This document shows positions 45,083-56,833 of a DNA stretch of 64,000 bases, one piece after another. The number at the start of each line of letters is the position of its first letter. The first letter of the stretch is position 1. The translations under genes were made by a program, and so were the position numbers. Origin of the DNA: Dichetophora obliterata (taxonomy: Eukaryota > Arthropoda > Insecta > Diptera > Sciomyzidae); contig OY986435.1 in assembly GCA_963920525.1 (NCBI GenBank), positions 226,145,293 through 226,209,292 of the forward strand, given 5' to 3'. Under the pieces are notes generated by a model, which saw only the letters and a program-made list of their open reading frames with translations, was not told where the DNA came from and ran no database searches.

Positions 45083-45190
45083 AAGGTTGAGGGGGTGAAA
45101 ATATAAAACTTTTTTCCGATTAGCATGAAAATTCTTATATATCAGTAAGGCAGTTCGTGGCAGGACAAAGTCTTCCAGGGAATTCTAATA
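45083..45190 (+). repeat. Helitron 3'-end fragment
   Basis: TTCCGATTAGCATGAAAATT through GGCAGTTCGTGGCAGGACAA resembles the Helitron 3' regions near 7215-7260, 53820-53870 and 55370-55410. Confidence 0.6.
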
Positions 45191-45414
45191 TTTTACATAT
45201 ATGTTTTTGCTTCGGTCGGCAGTTCCCTCACTGCTATACCTTTTTTTTTTGTCCAATTTCAAAATCTGAAAACAAGTGGCGCGTGGGTTAGACAGATATA
45301 TATTGAAGGAAAAGGATGAAAACATACATCGTGCCAATTTTTACATCTCCGCAACGTTAATATCTTATAGCACGAAGGCCTCTTATATAAAATCAAAGAA
45401 ATATTTCCCGAAAA

Positions 45415-46440
45415 TATTTATAAGCTCTTGAATAGTTAGAACCTGTCTAACAGAACGTTTATTGTGCTTCACAAGAGTTTCAACTCTAGAAACTATCCAA
45501 TCTGTGCTGGAGTTCCTTAAGGAAGTGTTCTTGGCCCAGTTCTTTATTTCCCAGTAGTTCCAGTCTTGAAGAAATCTCAAAAGAATCATGTACGATTTTT
45601 CTTGATCCTTGACGAAACATGCTGATTTGGCCATACATTTCATTGACGAAAATTTCATGTAAATGTTCCAATTTCGTGCAAGACGCAATGCACAAACGTC
45701 AGGATTTATCATGCACGAACCCAATATCGAAATATTGAAGAAGTTTCGTTAACGAAAAGTTGACAAGATTATAAAGAAAATTCGTCAAGGAATTAATATC
45801 GAAAAATAAAATTCGTGAAGGAATGTTATACCGAAACGTTGAAGAAGTGAAAACGCTGTATTGTTGCAGTTTAGCCTCTGAACGATTCGGCGAATTACAA
45901 CAATCATTAATATCTTCAAGTTGTTGTAATAGAGTGGAAAAAGTTAGGCGCTGACAACCGCTGCTTTGCATTATATTTTTGAATGAATTTTTTTTAAGTC
46001 CAGCAGCTCATGCAGAAACTTCCTTCAAGAAATCATCACGAAAAGTTCGTCAATGATGCCGCGAACTACTGGGTTGTGCAACTTACCAACACAAACCCAA
46101 TTGCTCACATCCACGTTTGCAGACAGACGATACAGTTATTTTTAGCACCCACTCTGACCCAAGACAATTTACAATGAATCTTCAAAACCACCTTAAAGCT
46201 GTTGAAAAATGGTTTGCGAAGCGGAGAATTAAAGTAAATGACACTAAAAGCTCCCACATTACATTCACTTTAAAGAGAGAGACGTGCTCTACTGTTATAC
46301 TAAATAATCATCCTATCCCGTAAAGAAATTAAGTCAACTATCTTGGTATGAATCTTGATAGAAGACCTTCATGGAGGAAACATATCGAAGCAAAATGAAT
46401 GATCCACTGTAAGTCACCTTCCATCAGATGCTATAAACAC
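45415..46440 (+). pseudogene. Jockey-type LINE RT fragment, split by an insertion
   Basis: Left part: RTFIVLHKSFNSRNYPICAG then VP*GSVLGPVLYF (to ~45550), with a stop at the Gln of GVPQG. Right part from ~46075: LPTNTN-like, then TDDTVIFSTHSDP (the ADDT catalytic block with Ala to Thr), LQNHLKAVEKWFAKRRIKVN, DTKSSHITFTLKRETC and VNYLGMNLDRRPSWRKHI. The order matches jockey-clade RT. Both element ends are missing. Stops and frameshifts prove decay. Confidence 0.85.
45549..46074. mobile_element. Insertion with CCCAGTAGTTC inverted ends
   Basis: CCCAGTAGTTC (45549) mirrors GAACTACTGGG (to ~46074), exactly where RT coding is interrupted. Inside, GAAATATTGAAGAAG / CGTCAAGGAATTAATATCG-type motifs recur at irregular ~50-60-bp spacing. 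Duplication not resolved. No protein recognised. Confidence 0.6.
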
Positions 46441-49000
46441 CACCTTTATATATTCAACTCTGCCCTAAACGTTTGCTGTTACTTTTGTACAACTTTATAA
46501 CGATCCTCCTATTCGTTTAATAGTAATCGTTTAGATAATATGTATGAACACAAAATACTCTTTTCGCATTTTTCGCAGTTCATAAAAAATACCGACAAAC
46601 TGCAAGAAAGAAAAAAGCCCTTCAAATGTTCGAATGCTTGCAATTCGTTTGCGCTTGCGGCCGTTGTAGTGCTGCGACTCTTGCTCTTAGACTGGGTCAT
46701 AGGTACACTTACCTACCTACATCTATTACAACTGCATACCTGCCGGAGCGCATAGATCTTAATTAATACTCTCTCTAATCGTTTGTTTCAATTGAATTAT
46801 GTGTTTTTTTTTTTTGTTTTTTTATGATAGTTAAGAGTAACAAAATGTTTCCAAATGCTGGCTGTGGCAAATTTTACTGCGTACAGGTACGCAAAACTCA
46901 ATTCACTCATTTGCAGAAAACAAAGAAAAAAACTCCTCATCATTTGAGCTGAAGTTTATAAAATAAATGGTAACAAAAAAATTCGATTCAGTCTATGTTG
47001 TTTTGTTTTGAAAATTGTTTAGATTTGCACAGGTTACGACGTTTCTACTTTTTGTCAGTTAAACGTTTTTATTTTAATTATTAGTTTTGACGATGAGTTT
47101 TCCGGTATTTGGCAGCTTGTATCAAAAGTTATTGTTTCTCTTGCCGTTTACAACTGGTACGTAGACAGAAGAAGAACTATTGAACTGTGGCGGAAGTGAA
47201 TTTCCATGGTTCTGATAATTGATGACTTTGCCCACTGTAATTAAGAATAGTATTTGTCTCAAGTATATTAGAGGCTTAAACAAAAATGTGTAAATGTAAA
47301 GATGCGTGCTTAAAAAAATATTCAACGTTCATATGCAAGAAAGTGTTTTCCAGTTATTTATTGCAAGTTAAACATTAAGTGTTTTTTTTTTATTTTGAAA
47401 CAATTAATTTTTTTAATGTGCTTTAAATAAGCATTAATTAACCTAATTAAATTAAGTGAATAACAACAAACCTAATTCAAAAATTGATCAATTACCACAT
47501 TTTGCTGCAGTCAGACATTAAAATGGTGTTATGATTACCACATCTAATAATATAAGCAGTCACTTACGATAATTAGTGATAGTGTTGATAATTTAAAAAA
47601 AGAAAAAAAAACAAACAATATGCGATATTTTTCTGTTGTGTGAAGTTGTTTAGATTTTAATGGAAAGTTATGACCATTTGTCAAAAATAGTGTGTCAATT
47701 AGGTTGTTTCAAATGGATAAAGTTTATATGTTTTATTAACTCTGATTTATGACCTAACTTGTTGGGATACTACGAAAACCAAAAGTATGACACACTATCT
47801 CTTAATAAGTCTACTTTTTGCTTTGTGCTCAAGACTCTGTGGTTTTAAGAGTTAATTGAGAAAAAGTGAGCCTGAAAGCATTCATTGCTTTTGCTGACTT
47901 CAAAGTATCTTTGAGCAATAATTCAAAATCACAGCACCGACACCCATATGCCACATTGACTTCCGAGGACTTTTATCGAAAAATTATTTGCAATTCCGAA
48001 AGGTCATAAAATAACTTTTTTATCGTTTTTATGTAAGAAACCCAAATTTAAATGAAAAATATTTTTCATGATTTTCTATTCCAATTAAAGCTATCGAAAA
48101 ATAAGATATTTTAGTGATCATCTGTAAACACAACAGCTATGCTAAGGACATATCTGTGTCGATGAGCAATAACAGCTTAAGTCTTATTTCAAAGTTTCGA
48201 GAAATCTTGCTTCAAAGTTTTCCATCGTCATATAAGTAATATGAAAGGGTCTCTTGTTTTTGCGTCATAACTTTGGTTAAGGTCATGCTAGAAATTCCAG
48301 CTTTTGTGTGTTCATAATGATATATACGTGGAACACAGCCATATCAATAACTCAGTTCTGTCTTAAATCGACTTAAGCTATTATTGCTTATAGACACAGA
48401 TATATTAAGAAGATGCTTTACTTTTTATATAGTAATAAGCTGAATTGCCAATAATAAAAATGTATTTTTCTCACTTTTGATTTGCTGTAACTATGATTTT
48501 GATAAATCGATTTTGTTTATAATTTGCATGATAGTTTTTTTTTTAAACGAACGATTACGGGAGCTTCTGTACATAATTAAGGAATAATTATAAAAATGTC
48601 CAAATGGTAAAGGGCACGTTATATTGTGCGAGAAAAAAAACATACCACCAGAAGTATATATTTTGTTCTCTAATAAAGAACATCATGTTAAAATAAATGT
48701 AAATAAAATTTTCGCGTAGCTACGAGTATCAGCATGGCAACCCACGGCACGACTTGCATCAGTAAACATGTCAGTATTTGACGATATGGAAAAGTGCTAT
48801 TTTTTCCAAAACAAACCCAAATAACTTTTGTATAAGTGTTAAGCGGGAGTGGGTCAGTTATCTGCTTGTGAAAAGTCTGTATTGTCAAAATGCTGTAATT
48901 TTCACAGTGTTTTTAAAATGTTGTTTGTCAAAAAACCTGTATTTCAAAATACTGTTTTTGAGAAAGTTTGCTATCAAAAAGTCTGCTCTCCATTTACAGT
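46441..49000. other. Long gap, one weak exon candidate
   Basis: Mostly AT-rich. A GC-richer patch at 46620-46755 has no supported exon. The only coding hint is the candidate at 47093-47156. Confidence 0.4.
47093..47156 (+). CDS. Weak candidate first exon
   Basis: ATG opens MSFPVFGSLYQKLLFLLPFT and reaches a consensus donor GTACGT at 47157. The hydrophobic KLLFLLPF core could be part of a signal peptide or anchor. No following exon was found and no family is suggested. Chance is the main alternative. Confidence 0.18.
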
Positions 49001-49012
49001 AGAGGTCTCAAA

Positions 49013-49115
49013 CTATCGATAGTCTCACCATCGATAGTTTTCAAAAAACTATCAATGCTCACTATAGTCTCAAAAGAAACCATCGATAGCACTATCGATA
49101 GTGCTATCGAATTTT
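49013..49115. promoter_or_regulatory. Cluster of ATCGATAG (DRE/BEAF-like) sites
   Basis: CTATCGATAG or CATCGATAG cores occur near 49013, 49030, 49080, 49091 and 49101 within ~100 bp. TATCGATA is the Drosophila DRE/DREF motif, and CGATA is bound by BEAF-32, both at housekeeping promoters and domain borders. No gene start is seen beside it, so the role is unproven. It ends ~120 bp before a Helitron. Confidence 0.4.
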
Positions 49116-49468
49116 TAGTCGTTAGAAACTTTATTTAAAAAAAAACAACTCCAAATATCAAATTGCAAAAACCAACTAAAATAACTAAATTTCTTTTAGA
49201 TTTTCTCTTTTTGCCAGGAAGTTTTAAAAAAACACATCTATATACAGTGTTGCGCAAAACAATAGCAACAAAATCAGTACGCAGCTACAAAATCGTGTAT
49301 CTTTTTATATATTAGGTACACACAAAAATGATTATAGGAACCAAATCTTATATTCATACATCATATTAAAAACAAATCATATTCAAATGTGGTTTGGTTT
49401 TCTTTATTAAATTTAAAATTAATGTGATTTCATTCAGTTTGTCTGAGAGCAAAACAAAAGCAACATAA

Positions 49469-51892
49469 TTAATATTTGGTGTAAGATTCATTATTCTTCA
49501 TAACCGCTGCACATCTGAGCGACATTAACTCTATTAAATTAGATATGTTGGTATTAGGTATATGTTCCCAATTAACTTTCAGGTTTTCATACAGCGCAGT
49601 CTTATTGGAGAACCTTTGACCAGAAACTTTTACCTTCAAAATCCCAAAAAGATTTTCAATGGGATTCAAGTCATTGTGACTGTGCCGGCCAATCAAACCC
49701 GCCAGATGACCTTCGGGGAATCTGCCTGTCCCAAGCCAGGAATGGAAGGGTGAGGGTTTGTTATTGGATGGGCAGTTCATGGGGCACGGCCCATGAACTG
49801 ATCGCATAATGAGTTCTTTCTGGAGGCACGGCTCCTGAATGTTCGTCTGATAACTGTAAAAGAAAAGGTTTACCTAGAGCCTTGGATGTTGCTGCCAAAT
49901 TCTTGGAGAAAGCATTGTTTTGATAATAAGTTATCATCACACCGTAGTTGTAATATGCTTTCGATGGACGATCAATCCAACATAACTTGAAGAGCGGGGA
50001 TAGTCATCCATCAATGATGAGGAGACCTGATCTATCGTTGTTCTGCGGACCTATCTTAGAATAAAGGTTATTATGTAGGAAACATTTAACCTTCGGACCG
50101 TTGTATAAGCAAATTTGTATACAACGGCTCATGCTTCTTAGTTTTCTGTTAAGGCTTTTTATTAAGTCTTAATTTAGGATAACGACGTTGCATAAGTAGA
50201 ATTGAGGTTTACCCGGTTTTACTGGGAAACCTATGGTTATTTTTTAACCTAGCCAAGTACAATTCGAGTGGCTGAAGGTGTCACAGTCAGATATAAATGT
50301 TCTAAGAACTTTTGGTCTGTAGACGGGATGTTGAAGAGCCTTGTCAGGTGGAGCCTTTTGCCCGGGTATTGACTATCATTTGGGATAGGCCCACGTGGGG
50401 TATGATGCGCTCTGGCTGTGGTTAGGCCAGAAAGGCCGGTGTGAGTTACACTTTAGTTGAACTCGGGTTGGTGATTCCCTTAAATTACTAAGAGAATGAT
50501 GGTAGATTGAATCTCGCCAATTTCAAACAGTAAATGTTAGGAAGGTAAGCAACTACCGGATCAATATACTGTTACCTTTGGAATTTGAGTACAGGCGATG
50601 GGGAAACCTAAATAGTCTGAGTTGTGACCATTTGAGATTGAGGAATTTGATTGCATGAGTGACAGGCCTATTTGCCGCCTTAATTCTTCGTGTCAGAGAG
50701 TGATGACCTCTGATATGAATGGGATGATTTTGTGCGGATAAAATAATGGGTTGTATTACTTGGTATAGTATACTGAGATGACCCATGGTTATTAAAATAA
50801 CCAAGTCATGTTTTAATTCGAGTGACTGAATGAGTCACGGTCATGTATAGTGTCTTTTTGACATCAGTGCTGGGGTTCTGTGGCATGTAATTAGAGGAAC
50901 CTTTCAAAAATGGTCTTTCTTGAATTCCGAAGGGGCGTTGACCGACGCTTCATATTTGTCCCAAGCATTGGAGCACCGTTGAATTAAGCCTTCGCGGCAG
51001 GGGTCAACGTTAAAAACATAGTGGCTTTCTGTGCCGGCCAATCAATGACTTGAATCCCATTGCCTCTAATGTAATCTTTGATGAACTTTGAAGTGTGCTT
51101 CGGGTCGTTGTCGGGCTGAAACGTTCACTGAAGCGACATATTCCACTCTGAATATGGTTGCATCTTGCTTTCTAAAATGTCATTATATACAAATCGATCC
51201 ATAATTCCATCGATTTTTTGAAATGGTTCAACTTCATTATGGGAAAAACAAGTGCAGACCATAATGCCACCGCCTCCGTGCTTAAAATTTACTTTGCCGT
51301 TTCGGGCTTCAAGTCGTGTACCTGTGTGGCGCCGTACCGTGCACATCCCATCTGAATTAATCAAGTTGAACTTTGATTCATCGCTAAAAAACGTTTTTAG
51401 ATTTTTGAACGGTCCAATTTAGGTGCTCTTTTGCAAGACTGAGTCTAAAAAACAATAAATTGCAACTTGCTGTTACAATTTCAGACAGAATTATTTAAAT
51501 TGTAACACCTCACCTTGTTTTTTATGCTTAGCTGTAAGCAAAGGTTTCTCTGCCGGTCTGTAACTGCTTTAATCATTCTCAACGGCTCGTCATCAAACAG
51601 TGCTATGATGGATATCTAAATCAAGTGTCTGAACAACCTCTTTGGATGTGGCAAATGCATTTCGTTTGAACACGCCACAAATGTTCCTGTCATCACGCAG
51701 CGATGTCTTCCGCGGCCGCCCTCTTTAATGTACCGTTGTTACTTATTTGTGATGGTAAATTTCTTTATTAATCTGCAAAACTATTGACTGATTAATATCA
51801 AACTGTTTCACGTTAGACATTTGTGAATTTCCGTTTTTATATTCGGAAATAATTTGCAATTTAAGAGCTTTACAGTATTTAAAACGTGCCAT
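49469..51892 (-). pseudogene. Tc1-like transposase, interrupted
   Basis: From MARFKYCKALKLQIISEYKN (51892 down; helix-turn-helix region) to a GRPRKTS hook-like motif (~51715). A candidate 95-bp intron follows (GTGAGG at ~51515 to TTTTTTAG at ~51445), though it does not restore frame cleanly. Then SDESKFNLINSDG (first Asp, ~51385), VRRHTGTRL, QPDNDPKHTS (second Asp, ~51115) and VIDWPAQ (~51040). After the insert, DLNPIENLFGIL (the Glu of DDE, ~49665) and LIELMSLRCAAVMKN end at 49469. Stops and frameshifts are present, so it is inactive. Confidence 0.9.
49697..51028. mobile_element. Unidentified 1.33-kb insert with 17-bp target duplication
   Basis: CTGTGCCGGCCAATCAA occurs at 49680-49696 and again at 51029-51045, in the middle of the Tc1 coding sequence. 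The insert between is therefore a separate insertion event. A 17-bp duplication suggests target-primed retrotransposition (LINE or SINE). There is no poly(A), no RT motif and no long frame. It is clearly less AT-rich than its host. Two ~75-bp segments starting ATGGTTATT...AACC (~50230 and ~50786) and containing AATTCGAGTGRCTGA are diverged duplicates. Confidence 0.75.
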
Positions 51893-52839
51893 TATAAATG
51901 GAACAGTCAATGTCACAACTAGCGCAAAAACAAAACTAAACTTAAATGTTTATGACTTACAAACAACACGTGCTTTACAATAACGGAACTTTTACCGGTA
52001 ATTCTTGGAACTTCTGTTCTCTTTTTACATTTTTCAAGTTTTGTTGCTTTTGTTTTGCTTTCAGACAAACTGAATGTAGCCACATTAATTTGAAATTTAA
52101 TTAAAAAAAACAAAACCAAATTTGAATTTGATTTGTTTTATATATGATGTATGAATATATGCTTTGATGCCTATAATCATTTTTTGTGTGTGCCCAATAT
52201 TAAAAAAGATACACGATTTTGTTGCAGCGCACTTATTTTGTTGCTATTGTTTTGCGCAACACTGTATGTATGTGGGTATGTGGCTATATCACGTATAGAC
52301 TCCAAAACCTCTGAACCGATCTTTATGAAATTTTCAGGGAAACTGAAGCCACATCTTGAGAGTGTTCCTGTAAGGTTTGGTAACGATTGGACGAGGGGGC
52401 GTGGTACCTCCCATACAAGCCAAATTTGTGCTATCGACCACAAACCAAAAAAAGGATATATATCAGACGGTTTCAATTGCAGAAAATTTATATGTGGTAA
52501 TTTTGCTCAGATGATTACTGTCGGTAACTGTACGAAAAATGGGCGTGGTCGCAGTATAAATACGCCCACTTTTTCGAAATCAGGGCAATTCCGGAGTTCT
52601 ACACATTTTTAAAGTGAAACTTGCTGTGTAGGTCCTCCAAGAGGCGGTCACTATATATAAATGTTTTCACGCCCACTTTTACCGCCCAAATATCAATATC
52701 TATATATAAAAAGCAAAATAATGTGTGTCTGATGCCTATAGACTATGCCTATAACTGCTGGACCGATTGACTTGAAATTTTTGGCAGTCGATTTGTTTCA
52801 GGTACGAGATGGTTGAGGAAAAAGTTGCCACACGCCACA

Positions 52840-53600
52840 CCCCCCTTTTACCGCCCCCAAATCAATAAAAATGCGATATTTCAGTCGGGTTGGGTCGTAT
52901 AAGGCCAACATTTTTTTAATTTAGTTTGTACGGGTCCTGTCGACAACTGTACTAAAAATGGGTTTCCACGCCCCCTTTTACCGCCCACAAATCAATGAAA
53001 ATGCTTCATTTCAGACGGTTTTGGTCGTACAAGACTTAAACTTGGTAATTTAGTTTGTATGGTTACTGTCGGTAATTATATTAAAAGTGTGTGTCCACGC
53101 CCCTTTTACCGCCCACAAACCAATGAAAATGCTTTGTTTAATACGGTTTGGGCGTGTAAGACTTAAATTTGGTAATTTGGTTTGTGTGGTTACTGACAGT
53201 AACTATATGAAAAATTGGTTTCCACGCCCCCTTTTTCCGCCCACAAATCAGTGAAAATGCTATATTTCAAGCAGTTTTGGCCGTATAAAACTAACATTTT
53301 ATGCTTAAGTTTGTATGGTAACATTCGGCATTTGTACTAAAAATGGGCGTTATCACTATATAGCCACACCCACTTTTTGAGAAATCATTAAAATTGACTA
53401 CTGGGTCCATTGAGCTAAAATGTTGACTTAGTTTGTATGGTTACTGTCAGCAACTGTGATAAAAAATGGTTTCCACACCCCCCTTTTACCGCCCACAAAC
53501 CAATGAACATATTTTATTTCAACGGTTTGGGTCGTATTAGACAAAAATCTTGTAATGAGTTCATATGATTACTCTCGGCAAGTGCACTAAAAATGGGCCT
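52840..53600 (+). repeat. Helitron minisatellite, second location
   Basis: Five or six ~120-127-bp units with CACGCCCCCTTTTACCGCCC starts (52970, 53096, 53222, ~53475), as at 6280-6900. Confidence 0.8.
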
Positions 53601-53879
53601 CTCAGGGGGTCAGCGTGGAATGAAGCAAAGTGCGCCAGACTTAAGCTAAATTGAGCTGAAATTTTGGCAGTTTGTTTCGAGTACGAGATGGTTTAAGAGA
53701 AATAATTTGCCGCACCCCTTTTTACCGCTTACAAAACAACAAAAATGCTATATTTTGCACGGTTTTGATCGTTAGCAGCTATTCTGAAAATGGTGAATAT
53801 ATTTGGCATTTCTTGAAATTTTCGTATATCTTCAGTAAGGCGGTCTGTGACAGAACAACGTCTGCCGGGTTATACTAGT

Positions 53880-54236
53880 AATTTATAAACAAAATAAAAA
53901 TTATATTTTTAGCAAATGTATGAGCACATTATCGGTCATGTAAAAGTATCACTAAAGGAAGTATCAAAAAAACTTCATTCATATTAAAAAAATCAAATAT
54001 TATGAAAAACAATTCATTGGCGTAGATATCTATCAAAGCTTAATACTTAATCCAGTGGTTTTTATTTATGAAAAGCAGCATGCTTACATCAGGGTTGCCA
54101 TTTGGGTAAAATATTACCATTTTTGGTAGAAAATTTTTGAATTGGTAAAATGAAAAATTCTTTATCGTTTTGGTAAATTTTTTTTGTACAATCAAATTTT
54201 TTTCTTTAAAAAGTAAAAAATTTTCAATAAATAAAT
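53880..54236. other. AT-rich gap, nothing recognised
   Basis: No exon or repeat boundary seen. TGGTAAAAT words recur near 54100-54180. Confidence 0.45.
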
Positions 54237-54238
54237 AG

Positions 54239-55659
54239 GGGTATTCACACTGATTTGGGTAGTTGGGTAGATTGGCAAATGCCGTACGTTTCGTTTTTGT
54301 AGAGTGCCATTCTACCCAAGTACCCATCTACCAATCTACTCTAGCCGAAACCCTGACTTGTTTGGGTAGATTGTTTTCTTGCCAAATTGAGTACTTTTCC
54401 ATGTGTTACCACCTTTTGCCAAAATAGGCAATAATTGACCTACGGGCATCAAATTTACAATATTTGTTGTCAAGGCTAATATCTCAAATAAAACACAAAA
54501 AACATTGCCACACCCCCTATTTCCGCCCACAAGTTAATAAAGACGCTATATTTCAGACGAATTCGTTTATATTGGACTAAAATTTTGTAACTTAGTTCGT
54601 ACGGCTACTATCGACAATTCAACCAAAAATTGGGCGTGGTCGAACTATAACTACGCCTACTTTTCAGAAATTATAATTCCTGAGTTGTGAATGTTTTTAT
54701 AATGAAACTGGGTTTCTATTTGCTATGAGACCAAGTGGTGATCACTAGATATATATAAATGTTGCCACGCCTACTTTTACCACCATTCTATATGTATAAA
54801 ATCGTTCGTGCGGTGTCTCTTAAGATCTCAGAAACGGTAACACCTAAGGCAAGCAAATTTACAATATCTGTTAATATCTCGGTTAAAAAAGTTAATATCT
54901 TTTTTACCGCCCACAAATCAATAAAAATGCCATATTTCGGGCGGTTTTGATCGTATGAGATTAAAATTTAATAATTTAGTTTAAAACTGTATTAAAAATG
55001 GGTGTCCACGGCCTCTTTTACAGCCCACAAATCAATACAAATACTTTATTTAAGACGATTTTGGTCGTATAAGACTTAAATTTGGTAATTTAGTTTGTAT
55101 TTTTTTTTTCAAAAAATAATTAAAATGGACTACTGGACCGATTGCGCTAAAATTTTGGCAGTCGATTTATTTCGCCTACGAGATAATTTAGGAAAATTTT
55201 GCCAAACCCGCCTACAAATCAATAAAATGCTATATTTTAGACGGTTTTGGTCATATTAGACTAAAATTTGGTAAATTAGTGCATAAAGTTACTATCGGAA
55301 ACTGAACCAAAAATGGGCGTAGTCGCACTACAGCTATGCCAGTTCAGATATACAAAAAATTAAAATTTTTTTTTTCCGATTGGCATGAAAATTCTTATGT
55401 AAGCCGGTCTGTGTTCACTTTAAAAATTACTCGTATATGAAATAACTTTTTTTACGCCCAATTAATGGCCTACATTTTTCGCACCCTCTTCCAGCTGTCA
55501 CTCATCTTTCGTCAGCTTCATAAGCCGGGGAGATCAAACAAACATGCAGCACTGCCCAAAACTATTTTACACAGTACTCCATTGAAATTTAGGGTGCTCG
55601 CAATAACCAAAAGTACTCAATCTGCCCATGCCCAACTACCCAAGTCAGTGTGAATACCC
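54239..55659. mobile_element. TIR element ending GGGTATTCACACTG, with Helitron cargo
   Basis: GGGGTATTCACACTGATTTG (54239) mirrors CAAGTCAGTGTGAATACCC (ending 55659), extended by GGGTAGTTGGG/CCCAACTACCC. TA flanks both sides. The word GGGTAGATTG and its complement recur in the first 150 bp. The centre (54505-55430) consists of Helitron-type repeats. Confidence 0.8.
54505..55430 (+). repeat. Helitron-derived repeats inside the TIR element
   Basis: CCGCCCACAA plus ATATTTCAGACG and GGTCGTAT blocks recur at ~54520, 54907, 55025 and 55205, as in the Helitrons at 6280 and 52840. Ends near GGCATGAAAATTCTTATGTA. No proper Helitron termini, so it is a fragment. Confidence 0.7.
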
Positions 55660-55661
55660 TA

Positions 55662-56826
55662 TTATGTATATGTTATGTATATTATGCATTCCATTCAATA
55701 TTTGCCACCAGTATTTTTTTTTCTCATATGTTTTTTATGGTTCATTAGTCAAAAATATTTGAAACTAATTTTTTATTTCAATATAAAGCAAGGAATTTTC
55801 GAAATTTTTTTTTTATTTTACGTTTTTAAAATAAGATCTTTTTTTCAATCGCTTATACTGCAATAACTGACGAAGATAGAAAAATATGTGATGTGAAAAT
55901 TTAGCTTTGATGTAAAGACAATAGTTGAAGACTTGAAGTAATATTTTTAGTCTTTAATGATAGTTTTACGAAAATTGGAGATTCCAACAAGATGGATTTA
56001 TTTTAATTTGGACCTACTTTTTTGTGTTTTTGTTGTTTTTTTTTTTTTTTGTTAAAAATATACACCAAACTATTTGTCTTATAACTGGTATTATTTGAGA
56101 GTGGAAAAGTTAATACTTACGGAACAATGATTTTTCAATCGCAACTTACATATGCGTACACGAAGCTTACCGCAGCGTGCTTTTCTTAACCCTCTAATCC
56201 CCATTTTTTGTTTAAGCTCCAAATCAGATTTCATCAATCAGATTATACTAATTTGAGGACAAGAAAAACGAATCTGAACTTTGTTTTCAATTTTAGTTCT
56301 TTGTTCATTTCTTACAGGTGAAAATTTCCATAACAGGTGAAAATGTTAACGGTTTTTTTTACACCTTCCATTGTTTTTTACATATTTTTTTATCTCAATT
56401 AAAAGAAAAAACAACTTCTTACTAACTTATATCTTTTTTCACTTCGATCTCTCTTCAATTAATGTTATTTTTTTATTAACCGAAAATCGAGCTAAAAATT
56501 TCGAGTAAAAAAATTAATCGAATTCGTAAAAAAATTATAAAATTTAAATTCAAATTAACGTAATTGTCAAACAGAGTATACTAGCTGCAACTGAGAAAAA
56601 CTGAAATATAGCTGAAAGATTCGTCTAGACTCTGAAAGAAACCATTTGAAAAATTTTCCACGCAATGTCCTCCCTACTACAACTGTTTGCCCCCCCCTGG
56701 CCAAGTCAGACAATGAAAAACTTTAAATGAATAATTAATATGCATTTTGTTGATATATTTGTTTATTGCTTTAAAATTAGTTTAGTTAAAAATAACAAAA
56801 AATATACACATTCACCTTATTCATGA
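55662..56826. other. AT-rich gap, nothing recognised
   Basis: No exon, TIR pair or RNA gene recognised. Confidence 0.5.
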
Positions 56827-56833
56827 TAGGGAT

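Larger units (their letters stand above)
49245..52264 (-). mobile_element. Tc1-like transposon inside the Helitron
   Basis: CAGTGTTGCGCAAAACAATA (49245) mirrors TATTGTTTTGCGCAACACTG (ending 52264), with homology of ~60 bp and TA flanks (49243-49244, 52265-52266). It carries a decayed transposase on the minus strand, interrupted by a 1.33-kb insert. Confidence 0.93.
49237..53878 (+). mobile_element. Helitron split by a Tc1-like element
   Basis: The 5' piece TCTATATA (49237-49244) follows A. After the Tc1-like insertion the head resumes at 52265 (TATGTATGTGGGTATGTGGC), matching the head at ~5690. The 3' end GTCTGCCGGGTTATACTAG at 53878 is followed by T. The body (52300-53870) matches 5740-7260 closely, including the GGTTTGGTAACGATTGGACG block and the ~127-bp minisatellite. 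Non-coding. Confidence 0.88.

Noticed and set aside
45383..45971. Minus-strand frames of 69-113 codons as a gene
   Set aside because: Plus-strand RT motifs end at 45550 and an insertion with inverted ends covers the rest. The minus frames have no motif.
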